Of a stretch of 7,527 nt of DNA, positions 1 to 5,976 are shown piece by piece. The translations under genes and the position numbers were made by a program. The stretch is from Pseudomonadota bacterium (lineage in GTDB: Bacteria > Myxococcota_A > Polyangia > Fen-1088): NCBI GenBank assembly GCA_017881285.1, contig JADGRD010000159.1, positions 1 to 7,527 on the forward strand. Direction: 5' to 3'. Numbering within the stretch: the stretch's first letter is position 1; each line of letters starts with the position of its first letter. Under the pieces are notes generated by a model. It saw nothing but the letters and a program-made list of their open reading frames with translations, was not told the origin of the DNA and did not search any database.

Positions 1-111
1 CTGCACAACGACGATCTGAAGGCGATGTCGCGGTCGAGGAACATCCCTGGCGCGCTGTCGACCGCGGCAAAAAAGTTGCTGCAGACGCGAGATACGTCCC
101 GTGGTGGCTGA
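1..111 (+). CDS. 3' end of an unrecognised gene (partial)
   Basis: An open frame enters from the left edge in frame 1 and stops at TGA 109-111, giving the last 36 residues of a protein. The visible tail is basic and probably helical (it contains AALSTAAKK-like alanine/lysine spacing around residues 18-26) and ends in an arginine/glycine-rich stub. There is no membrane segment, cysteine motif or recognisable domain in this fragment. Its stop lies 11 bases inside the next gene, which suggests translational coupling and a shared transcript with the TlpA-like protein. I do not recognise the family; a soluble cytoplasmic protein is the most that can be inferred. That it is a real coding tail rests on the open frame, the coding-like composition and the tight overlap. 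Confidence 0.5.
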   Translation: MHNDDLKAMSRSRNIPGALSTAAKKLLQTRDTSRGG

Positions 112-1183
112 GGGCGAGCGATCTTTGGCCGAACCGGCCTGGCCCTCGCGCCTCGGCCTTTTCCTGGTCGCGCCCACGCGTGGCCTCGGTAGCATCGCCC
201 TGCGCCGAACCGGCGGCGTGCGCGACGCGCTCTATCTCGTCGGCATCGCGCTGCTCGCCTTTCGCCTGCCCGATCTCATGCGGGCGCTCCTGTCTTTCTC
301 GCGCGTTTCCGTGACGGCCGGGCTCTCCCGCCTCTTCGGGGTGGTCGGGTCCGAGTTGGGCACGGCCGCCTTCGTGGCCCTCGCCGCCGCCCTCGTCATC
401 ACGCTGCTGGCCGGTCGTGGCCGCCGGGATCCCGCGCTCGGGCTTGAGCTCGGCGCGGCCTGTTATGTGCCGTACTTCATCGCCTGGAGCCCGGTGCGGC
501 TTCTCGACAGCGAGAGTCTCCTCGGCTACCCGCCGCAGCTTCTTTCGCGGGTCGTGGGCGTGGTCGCCTGGCTCTGGGTGGCGCTCTTCGTCGGCCTGTC
601 GCTGCGGCTGCTGCGCGGTTCCGGCGCCCCGGTTGCGCACTCGGTGCCCGGCCGGCGCGGGCTGGCCGGAATTCCCGTGCTCGCGGTGCCCGCGCTCGCC
701 CTTACTCTCGGCATCGTGTGGAGCGCCCGCCACTACGAGCTGTTGCGGCCGCTCGGGCGGTCGGATGCGGCCCCCGATTTCTCGTTGCCGCGCATCGACG
801 GCCAGCCCGGCAGCGTGCGGCTCGGCGACCTACGCGGCCGGGTGGTGGTGCTCGATTTCTGGGCGACCTGGTGTCCCCCGTGCCTGGCCATGTTGCCGAT
901 GCTGCACGATCTCTACCGGGAGTGGCATCCCCGCGGCGTGGAGTTCGTGGGTGTCGATGCGGACGGTCCGGTGGTTCCCCGTGCCGAGGTGATGGGGTTT
1001 CTCGCGCGCCGGCCCTTTCCGTATCCGGTCGTCATCGACGACAAGGAGGTTGGCGGGCGCTACGGCGTGTACTCGATTCCCCATCTCGTCATCGTCGGGC
1101 GCGACGGCAAGATCGCGCGGGTTTTCGTCGGCGGGGTCAGCCGCGAGCAGCTGGCCGCGGCGCTGGCCGTCGCGAGCCAGTAG
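101..1183 (+). CDS. Membrane-anchored TlpA-like thioredoxin with Yip1-like N-terminal domain
   Basis: A 360-residue protein in two parts. Residues 1-210 form a polytopic membrane domain with likely helices near 43-57, 86-104, 112-130, 147-171 and 188-208. The segment near residues 20-35 (a proline and basic residues before the first helix) resembles the start of Yip1-family domains. Residues 222-360 are a TlpA/ResA-type thioredoxin fold: the APDFSL entry strand at 224-229, the active-site WCPPC at 257-261 (Cys258, Cys261) and a cis-proline at Pro327 in SIPH. Five helices with a cytoplasmic N terminus place the thioredoxin domain in the periplasm, where such proteins usually reduce disulfides, for example in cytochrome c maturation. 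The CPPC spacer is seen in TlpA-like proteins. GTG 101 is chosen as the start; GTG 104 is equally possible, and neither has a strong ribosome-binding site. Redox partner and direction are not shown by the sequence. The thioredoxin assignment is firm; the Yip1 relationship is a resemblance. Confidence 0.88.
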   Translation: MVAEGERSLAEPAWPSRLGLFLVAPTRGLGSIALRRTGGVRDALYLVGIALLAFRLPDLMRALLSFSRVSVTAGLSRLFGVVGSELGTAAFVALAAALVITLLAGRGRRDPALGLELGAACYVPYFIAWSPVRLLDSESLLGYPPQLLSRVVGVVAWLWVALFVGLSLRLLRGSGAPVAHSVPGRRGLAGIPVLAVPALALTLGIVWSARHYELLRPLGRSDAAPDFSLPRIDGQPGSVRLGDLRGRVVVLDFWATWCPPCLAMLPMLHDLYREWHPRGVEFVGVDADGPVVPRAEVMGFLARRPFPYPVVIDDKEVGGRYGVYSIPHLVIVGRDGKIARVFVGGVSREQLAAALAVASQ

Positions 1184-1228
1184 TGCCCCGGAACTTGTAG
1201 GCCCGCGGGCAAGGCATAGACTTTACCC

Positions 1229-2296
1229 ATGCGCATGTGGCGCTACCTCGCTGCCGAGTGTCTGGTCCTGACGCTGTTCGTCGCCGGCGTCGGGTTCGCC
1301 GCGCGTAGCCTGGTCCGCCTCGCGTTCGCCGAACGGGCGCGGCCAGCGCCGAGCGCGCTGGCGGGCGCCTTCGCCACGCCCGCCGAGCGGGATCCTGGGC
1401 AAGTACCGAATCCGGCCACGGCGCAAGACTCGGCCGGGACGTTTCTCGGCATGGAGGACGATTTCCTCATCAGCCGCCTGCGCAGCCAGCCCATCGCGCG
1501 CATGAAATTGAACCATGGTGGCTCGTCCCTGTCGTTCCGGGTGGAGCTCGCGGACGGCTCACGCGCGGCCTTCAAACCGGCGCAGACCAACCTGCAAACC
1601 ATGCCTCGCAAGGAGGTGGCGGCCTACCGGCTCAACCGCCTGCTGGGGCTCAGCGCGGTCGCGCCCGCCACGCCGCGGATGCTGAGCCGCGAGGACATCT
1701 TCTCGCATCTGCACAGCGACACCGCGCCTTTACTGCCGCGGATTCGCGCCGAAACCATCTTCGATCCGCGCGGCAACAGCGCCGGCGTGATGATGTACTG
1801 GATCCCTGTGATCAGGGAGTCGGGCCTCGATACGCCGGAAGGCGTCGCGCAGAGCACGCAGTGGCTGACCCCCGGCCAGGCCATTCCGGCCAACAAGCAC
1901 GCGCTGGCGGCCCAGGTTTCCGACATGGTGGTCTTCGACTTTCTCGCTGCGAATCCCGATCGCTACAGCGGCGGCAACATGATGACCAACGAGGACGGCT
2001 CGCGCCTCTACTACATGGACAACACCCTCTCGTTCTTTATCGAGCCCGAGGGCAACGAGAAGACGCGGACGGCGCTGCATCGCGTGCAGCGCTTCTCGCG
2101 GCGGCTCTACGAGGCCCTCGGCCGCGTGTCGGAAACGGGCCTGGCGCAGGTGCTGGCGCAAGCGTCGGAGGGCGAATATGAGATCCTGACCAAGCCGGAG
2201 ATCCGCGCGGTGGTCAGCCGGCGCGACTACGTGCGCAGGTACATCGACGGCCTGGTGTCGACCCACGGCGCGCCGGAAACGCTGTATTTTCCCTAG
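1229..2296 (+). CDS. Signal-anchored FAM20/HipA/PI3K-like atypical kinase
   Basis: A 355-residue protein with a short basic N terminus and a hydrophobic helix at about 7-25 (signal anchor or uncleaved signal), then a low-complexity Ala/Pro linker to about residue 70. Residues 75-355 carry the pattern of FAM20C/HipA/PI3-4-kinase-like folds: a nucleotide-binding lysine in AFKPAQ (Lys116), a helix glutamate in RKEVAAYRLNRLLGL (Glu129), a catalytic-loop motif FDFLAANPDRYSGGN with Asp244 and Asn250, and a metal-binding Asp264 in YMDN. All residues expected for phosphotransfer are present, so I infer an active kinase, acting outside the cytoplasm if the anchor inserts N-in. Only one cysteine is present (Cys11, inside the helix), so it lacks the disulfides of animal FAM20 proteins. 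The substrate is unknown. It follows the TlpA-like gene by 45 bases on the same strand. ATG 1229 is chosen; ATG 1235 would remove only two residues. CotH-like or lipid-kinase-like activity are alternatives. Confidence 0.78.
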   Translation: MRMWRYLAAECLVLTLFVAGVGFAARSLVRLAFAERARPAPSALAGAFATPAERDPGQVPNPATAQDSAGTFLGMEDDFLISRLRSQPIARMKLNHGGSSLSFRVELADGSRAAFKPAQTNLQTMPRKEVAAYRLNRLLGLSAVAPATPRMLSREDIFSHLHSDTAPLLPRIRAETIFDPRGNSAGVMMYWIPVIRESGLDTPEGVAQSTQWLTPGQAIPANKHALAAQVSDMVVFDFLAANPDRYSGGNMMTNEDGSRLYYMDNTLSFFIEPEGNEKTRTALHRVQRFSRRLYEALGRVSETGLAQVLAQASEGEYEILTKPEIRAVVSRRDYVRRYIDGLVSTHGAPETLYFP

Positions 2297-2300
2297 CCAA

Positions 2301-2343
2301 GCCTCTCCCCTTTGGGGAGAGGCCGCCGAGCGGAGCTCGGCGG
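2301..2343. terminator. Tandem hairpins after the kinase-like gene
   Basis: Two perfect GC-rich hairpins begin 4 bases after the stop of the kinase-like gene. The first is a 10-bp stem (2301-2310 with 2314-2323, loop TTT); the second is a 9-bp stem (2323-2331 with 2335-2343, loop GGA), sharing one base with the first. There is no U-tract after either stem, so this is not a canonical intrinsic terminator, but its position between convergent genes makes a role in ending transcription or protecting 3' ends likely. It also forms the left unit of the facing repeat described separately. Confidence 0.5.
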
Positions 2344-2394
2344 GTGAGGGGCGTGGCGGCCGGTTGAGGGCCCCTCACCCGCGGCTGCGCGCCG

Positions 2395-2422
2395 ACCTCT
2401 CCCCGCTGACGCGGGGCGAGGT
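2395..2422 (-). terminator. Hairpin immediately after nadA
   Basis: A 12-bp stem with one mismatch (2395-2406 with 2411-2422; T2400 opposite C2417; loop TGAC) begins 4 bases beyond the nadA stop on the minus strand. It is the outer hairpin of the right-hand repeat unit. It lacks a U-tract, so termination is inferred from its position and stability only. Confidence 0.45.
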
Positions 2423-2426
2423 GAGA

Positions 2427-3512
2427 TCAGGTCGCCAGCTCGATCATCCGCTCCATGGCCCGCGCGGCGCCCGCGCGCACCTCTTCGGGGACGGTCACGC
2501 GGCACTCCGGCGGCTCGTCGCGCAGGGTGAGGTAGACGTTCTCGAGGTCGATGGCCTTCATGTGCTCGCACAGGCGGCACGGCTTGTAGAACTGCTTTTC
2601 CGGGTGCTCCAGCTCGAGCCGCACCACGAGCCCGCACTCGGTCAGGATGGCCAGCCGGGTCTTCTCGGGATGGGTCTCGACGTACTTCGCCATCTGCGAG
2701 GTGGACATCACCTCGTCGGCGGCTTGCTGCAACTCGGGCCTGACCTCGCCGTGGACGATGACGACGGCGGTCGGATCGTCGCGCCGGATCGTCGCGATAT
2801 CGGCGACGGTCATGTTGTGATGGACGTGGCACGCGCCTTCCCAGGCGAAGACGTTGCCAACCAAACCTTGGCGCTCGCCCTCGCGCAGCAGCGGCTCGAT
2901 GCGTTCGCGATATTCCTTCGGGTGAAAGGCGTGTGGATCGGGGGGGGGCAGGTACGTGCGCTTGGTCTTGAAGGCGACCTGATAGGCGAGGTTCTGGTCG
3001 GGCACGAATAGGATGTCGGGCGCGGCGAGGCGCTCGGCGATTCTGACCGCATTCGAGCTCGTGCAACAGGCGTCCGACAGCGCCTTCACGTCGGCATAGG
3101 TGTTGACGTAGGTCATGGTGACGAACTTGCGCCCCAGACCGCGCAGGAACTCCTGCCGCTCCTCGAGCTCGTCCGCGTCGACCTCGGCCAGCGAGCAGAG
3201 GGCACGCTGGCTGGGCAGGTAGACCGGCAGGTGCGGGGCGAGGGTGTAGCAACCCTCGGCCATGAAGCGCACACCGCAGAACACGACCAGGCGGGCGTCG
3301 ACGTTGCGGGCGCGCACCGCGAGCTCGAACGAATCCCCGACGGTGTCCGCGATGGCTTGCACCTCGGGCACTTGGTAGTTGTGCGCGGGAATGAAGGCAT
3401 GCTTGTCGCGCTTGAGGCGCCGGATCTCGTCCCACAGGAACTGCGTCCGGGCCGCCCGGCTTTCCTCGAGGTGTCCGCCGCGCACCAGGCGTTCGATGGA
3501 AACGTCAAACAT
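2427..3512 (-). CDS. nadA: Quinolinate synthase NadA
   Basis: A 361-residue cytoplasmic enzyme that condenses iminoaspartate with dihydroxyacetone phosphate to quinolinate in de novo NAD synthesis, using a [4Fe-4S] cluster. Diagnostic segments: AHNYQVPEVQ (43-52) with IADTVGDS (54-61), CGVRFMAEG (79-87), CTSSNA (150-155), VPDQNLAYQ (170-178), WEGACHVH (224-231), STSQM (270-274) and CRLCEHMK (312-319). Likely cluster ligands are Cys79, Cys150 and Cys315 (Cys312 is the other candidate). The usual HPEC motif reads HGEV (254-257), keeping the His and Glu but not the Cys, and the usual G of GSTS is Met269. About 35 extra residues (near 185-220) lie between VPDQNL and WEGAC compared with E. coli NadA, and the segment begins with a proline run encoded by nine consecutive C. 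ATG 3512 is chosen because the frame upstream overlaps the preceding gene and has no NadA similarity. The gene follows the cytochrome gene by 10 bases, so they are probably cotranscribed. No nadB or nadC is visible. Confidence 0.95.
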   Translation of the reverse strand: MFDVSIERLVRGGHLEESRAARTQFLWDEIRRLKRDKHAFIPAHNYQVPEVQAIADTVGDSFELAVRARNVDARLVVFCGVRFMAEGCYTLAPHLPVYLPSQRALCSLAEVDADELEERQEFLRGLGRKFVTMTYVNTYADVKALSDACCTSSNAVRIAERLAAPDILFVPDQNLAYQVAFKTKRTYLPPPDPHAFHPKEYRERIEPLLREGERQGLVGNVFAWEGACHVHHNMTVADIATIRRDDPTAVVIVHGEVRPELQQAADEVMSTSQMAKYVETHPEKTRLAILTECGLVVRLELEHPEKQFYKPCRLCEHMKAIDLENVYLTLRDEPPECRVTVPEEVRAGAARAMERMIELAT

Positions 3513-3522
3513 CGATCGAGAT

Positions 3523-5205
3523 CTACCAGCGCGGGCGCACCGGCGCCATCGAACGCTTCCCCAATCCGGCCGCCGCCGCGGCCGCGCGACGGAGCTGCCG
3601 GGCCGTGGGGCCCGGGCCCAGCTTGTCGAGAAAGTCCTCACCGTGTCCCGGTCCGAGCGCATCGCGCAGGTAGGGCTCGTACTTGAAGGTATCCGAATGC
3701 TTCTCATTGTGGCAGCGGACGCAGACCGCTTCGGGGGTCTTGGTGCTACCGGCGTAGGGCGTTTCCTTCCCGCGCTTTTCGACGTGAATCGAATTGGGCA
3801 GGTGGCAGGCCTCGCACTGGACGTTCTGCAGGCCCCGCGTGTGGCCCAGGCTGGAGCCGCCCACCTCGCCGTAGCCGGTGACGTGGCAGCTCACGCAGTC
3901 GTCGTGCGCCTGCTTGCCCACCTCGACCAGCGTCTTCCAGGCGTGGGCGTGCCGCGTGCGCGCCCACGACCGCGCCGCGGACTTGTGGCACGACACGCAT
4001 TTCTGATCGCCGACGTAGTAGGCCCGGCCCGGCTCGGGCGGCGGCGGCGGTTCGGCCACGCCCAGGTTGGCCTCGCCGATGGCTCGATCGAGCTTGTGCA
4101 GGCTGGCGGTCAGTGCCGGGTCGCGCGGTAGCGTGCGCCGGATCGGGATGAGGGTGTTCGTGAAGTACGAGCCGGTGGCGGGCGGCTGCCACGTCCCGCT
4201 GGTCAGACGGGCGCGCTCGGCGGCAAGCTCGTCGCGCTCGCGCAGCTTGCCCGCGATGAACGACGGATCGGAGGCCGCGTCCTGCTGCCAGCGCGCGAGG
4301 TCGGCCGCGAGGCGCGCGCGGGCGCGGTCGAGCTCGCCGAGGCGTTCCTGGGTGAAGGCCGCGCCGCCCGCGTCATCGAGCGGATCGCCGGCGCCGCGTG
4401 GCGCCTGGCCGCGCAGGACGATGTCCAGCCGGCCGACGTACTCGAGCTCCTCGCCCGCAGCGACGAGAAACGCGTTGCCCACACGCTCCGCCCGGCGCAT
4501 GCCCTTGCCGACGTTCTTGCCGACCACGACGATGTCGGCGCCCGCGCCGCGCGCGAGGTTGCGCGCCAGCGAGCGTTCCACGGGCGCGAGCAGGATCACG
4601 ATCTCGGCGCCGGCCGCGCGCAATCGCGTGACCTCCGCCTGGGCGGCCGGGCCCGGTTCGCGCGCCGCGCGCCCGGCGGCGCGCGCGATGTCCGGGGCGA
4701 CGATGCCGAGCACACCAATCTTGATCCCGCCGACCATGACGATCCGCGACGGCTCGACGAAAGCCGCGCCATCCAGGTTCGCGGCCAGCCGCTTGGGCGC
4801 GACCTGGCCCGGGCCGCGGCCAAGATCGCTCTCGCCGAGCGCGCTGCCGCCGAACGGCAACTTGACGATCTCGCGGGCCAGGAAGTCGGCGCGCAGTTTC
4901 GCGGCGGGTTGCTGCTTGGTCGCGGGCTTTTCCCGCCCGTAGATCAGGTTGCCTGCATCCACCAGCAGGGCGCCCTTGCCACGCCCAGCCGCCGATCGCA
5001 CCAGGCCGGTCACGCGTGCGAAGTCACCCAGGGGATCGCTGGTGCAGCCGCATGGCTCGAGAACCCCATGCGCCTCCGACGTGTAGAACACGATCGCCCG
5101 TCGCTCCGCGGGAGTCGCAATCGCCGAAGAGCCCGCCGTCAAGAACGTGGCGGTCAGGAACGCGAGGACGCGCGGTGGAGACATCAGGGCATGAAAATCC
5201 CACAT
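3523..5205 (-). CDS. Exported metallophosphatase-like/tetrahaem cytochrome c554-like fusion
   Basis: A 560-residue protein with a signal peptide (hydrophobic core about 13-28, cleavage probably near the SAIA-T segment around residue 30). Residues about 36-270 follow the order of 5'-nucleotidase/UshA-type metallophosphatases (TSEAHG 42-47, LVDAGN 81-86, GVLGIVAP, a late VAAGEELEYVGRLDIVL segment) with an EPCGC element (Cys52, Cys54) typical of such cytochrome fusions. Several metal ligands look replaced: GNHE by GESD (124-127), GHTH by GKNV (229-232). A charged, probably coiled-coil stretch (about 287-334) and a PPPPP linker (about 385-390) lead to the haem domain. Four CXXCH motifs start at residues 403, 437, 464 and 495; the spacing and VTGYG...VQCEACH context match the cytochrome c554 family. 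It should be a periplasmic electron carrier or oxidoreductase; its donor, acceptor and substrate are not shown. ATG 5205 is preferred over ATG 5184 because AGGACG sits 6-8 bases ahead. Any upstream extension would overlap rpsP. Confidence 0.88.
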   Translation of the reverse strand: MWDFHALMSPPRVLAFLTATFLTAGSSAIATPAERRAIVFYTSEAHGVLEPCGCTSDPLGDFARVTGLVRSAAGRGKGALLVDAGNLIYGREKPATKQQPAAKLRADFLAREIVKLPFGGSALGESDLGRGPGQVAPKRLAANLDGAAFVEPSRIVMVGGIKIGVLGIVAPDIARAAGRAAREPGPAAQAEVTRLRAAGAEIVILLAPVERSLARNLARGAGADIVVVGKNVGKGMRRAERVGNAFLVAAGEELEYVGRLDIVLRGQAPRGAGDPLDDAGGAAFTQERLGELDRARARLAADLARWQQDAASDPSFIAGKLRERDELAAERARLTSGTWQPPATGSYFTNTLIPIRRTLPRDPALTASLHKLDRAIGEANLGVAEPPPPPEPGRAYYVGDQKCVSCHKSAARSWARTRHAHAWKTLVEVGKQAHDDCVSCHVTGYGEVGGSSLGHTRGLQNVQCEACHLPNSIHVEKRGKETPYAGSTKTPEAVCVRCHNEKHSDTFKYEPYLRDALGPGHGEDFLDKLGPGPTARQLRRAAAAAAGLGKRSMAPVRPRW

Positions 5206-5211
5206 CTTTTT

Positions 5212-5217
5212 CGTCCT
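5212..5217 (-). promoter_or_regulatory. Ribosome-binding site deciding the cytochrome fusion start
   Basis: On the minus strand AGGACG precedes ATG 5205, with the AGGA core 8 bases from the start codon. The alternative ATG at 5184 has no purine-rich sequence at that distance. The longer start adds seven residues to the signal peptide n-region without disrupting it. Confidence 0.6.
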
Positions 5218-5301
5218 GTCGAAGGGGCAAGTCGTCGATGGCGCAGCATGACGGCGCCGAGTATCAACTCGATCCGGCCGCGCGATTGAGAAAGAAGCAC
5301 C

Positions 5302-5330
5302 TTCGCCTTGACAATTAGCTGCGTTATACT
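5302..5330 (+). promoter_or_regulatory. Probable promoter of the rpsP operon
   Basis: TATACT at 5325-5330 is a good sigma-70-type -10 hexamer and is about 47 bases ahead of the rpsP start. A perfect TTGACA is present at 5308-5313, but it lies only 11 bases from TATACT. At the usual 17-base spacing the -35 would be TTCGCC at 5302-5307, which is weak. Alternatively TTGACA is the true -35 and pairs with a poor -10 (CACTCT, 5331-5336). The region is AT-rich compared with its surroundings and is the only intergenic stretch ahead of the operon. Confidence 0.5.
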
Positions 5331-5362
5331 CACTCTCACCCGCTGGCTCACGACGAGCCCAC

Positions 5363-5368
5363 AAGGAA
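5363..5368 (+). promoter_or_regulatory. Ribosome-binding site of rpsP
   Basis: AAGGAA lies 8 bases ahead of ATG 5377 and is the strongest Shine-Dalgarno sequence in the operon. A small 5-bp hairpin (GGCTC 5345-5349 with GAGCC 5355-5359) precedes it in the leader. Confidence 0.7.
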
Positions 5369-5376
5369 TCTAGATC

Positions 5377-5643
5377 ATGGCCGTCACCCTCAGACTCACC
5401 CGCTGCGGAGGAAAGAAATCCCCCCACTATCGTGTTGTTGCCGCCGACGAACGCAGTCCGCGCGACGGCCGGTTGATCGAGCAGGTTGGAACCTACGACC
5501 CCAGGCAGAACCCGCCTGCAGTCAAGTTCGATCTACCCCGGCTCGATCACTGGCTCGCCTGCGGAGCGGTTCCCAGCGAAACGGTCGGCCAGCTCATCAA
5601 GAAGGCTCGGCTCGCCGCCGCGGCAGCCCCGGCCAAGGCGTGA
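5377..5643 (+). CDS. rpsP: 30S ribosomal protein S16
   Basis: An 88-residue protein of normal S16 length that helps assemble and stabilise the 5' domain of 16S rRNA in the small subunit. It shows the family pattern throughout: a VTLRLTRCGGKK beginning (the usual consensus is VkIRLtR.G.kk), PHYRVVAADERSPRDGR (16-32), the IEQVGTYDP segment (34-42), then D-L-.-R...W...GA-.PS-TV..L with the terminal helix near 70-84. The C terminus is a short Ala/Lys tail. It heads a translation operon; khpA starts 4 bases after its stop. The start ATG is fixed by the strong AAGGAA and by the conserved N terminus. Confidence 0.97.
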   Translation: MAVTLRLTRCGGKKSPHYRVVAADERSPRDGRLIEQVGTYDPRQNPPAVKFDLPRLDHWLACGAVPSETVGQLIKKARLAAAAAPAKA

Positions 5644-5647
5644 TTTC

Positions 5648-5935
5648 GTGACCGAGGGCGATCCGTCCCCCTCCAGCCCACCGTCGGACAAGGCGCCCGC
5701 CTTGCGCGAGCTCGTGCTCTATCTGGCACGCGCGCTGGTCGAACATCCGGACGCGGTCGTGGTCGAGGAGATAGACGAGCCAGATGCGACGGTGTACGAG
5801 CTCAAGGTCGCCGAATCGGATCTTGGCCGCGTGATCGGGCGCCAGGGGCGCACCGCGAAGGCACTGCGCACCGTGCTCTCGGCGGCCTCGGCCAAGATGA
5901 AGCGGCGGGCAATCCTCGAGATCCTCGAGGACTAG
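5648..5935 (+). CDS. khpA: KH-domain RNA-binding protein KhpA (YlqC)
   Basis: A 95-residue protein from GTG 5648. Residues 20-95 form a single KH domain: LRELVLYLARALVEHPDAV (19-37), then ES-DLGRVIGRQGRTAKALR with the RNA-binding GXXG loop as GRQG (64-67), and a C-terminal helix ending at ILEILED. In bacteria where it has been studied, KhpA binds RNA, often with KhpB, and affects cell division or small RNA function; its place between rpsP and rimM is common. The first 18 residues are Ser/Pro-rich and unlike the usual N terminus. TTG 5702, with AAGG (5690-5693) 8 bases upstream, would give a typical 77-residue protein starting at the conserved LRELV. GTG 5648 also has AAGG (5635-5638) at 9 bases, so the start is undecided. 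Confidence 0.9.
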   Translation: MTEGDPSPSSPPSDKAPALRELVLYLARALVEHPDAVVVEEIDEPDATVYELKVAESDLGRVIGRQGRTAKALRTVLSAASAKMKRRAILEILED

Positions 5936-5976
5936 CCGCCTGGCGGGGCGGCACTTGGGTCCCGCACTGGTCTGCC

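Larger units (their letters stand above)
2301..2422. repeat. Two facing copies of a GC-rich intergenic palindromic repeat
   Basis: The 130-base gap between the convergent kinase-like gene and nadA is almost filled by two related units in inverted orientation. The 11-mer GGGTGAGGGGC at 2342-2352 is perfectly complementary to GCCCCTCACCC at 2370-2380, and each unit also has a CCTCTCCCC-type hairpin on its outer side (2301-2323 left, 2395-2422 right). The unit type, a CCTCTCCCC stem next to a CCCTCACCC block, resembles dispersed intergenic repeats found in many copies in GC-rich proteobacterial genomes; that is recalled resemblance, not a search result. Confidence 0.65.

Noticed and set aside
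1803..1818. Inverted repeat TCCCTG/CAGGGA inside the kinase-like gene
   Set aside because: A 6-bp stem within a coding region of this GC content is expected by chance.
3513..3707. Extension of the nadA frame upstream of ATG 3512
   Set aside because: It overlaps the C terminus of the cytochrome fusion on the same strand, and the translated residues are arginine-rich shadow sequence without NadA similarity.
2364..4942. Long plus-strand open frames opposite nadA and the cytochrome gene
   Set aside because: They are shadows of high-GC genes on the other strand, with low-complexity Arg/Ala/Gly composition and no recognisable domains.
5260..5288. Minus-strand promoter for the cytochrome-nadA pair (GATACT at 5260-5265)
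   Set aside because: The -10-like element is fair, but the hexamer 17 bases upstream (CAATCG) does not resemble a -35; kept only as a possibility since a promoter must lie in this gap.
5206..5427. Extension of the cytochrome frame upstream of ATG 5205
   Set aside because: It would run antisense into rpsP, lacks similarity to the family and places 74 non-hydrophobic residues before a clear signal peptide.
5912..5929. Direct repeat ATCCTCGAG at the end of khpA
   Set aside because: It simply encodes the repeated residues ILE-ILE of the C-terminal helix.
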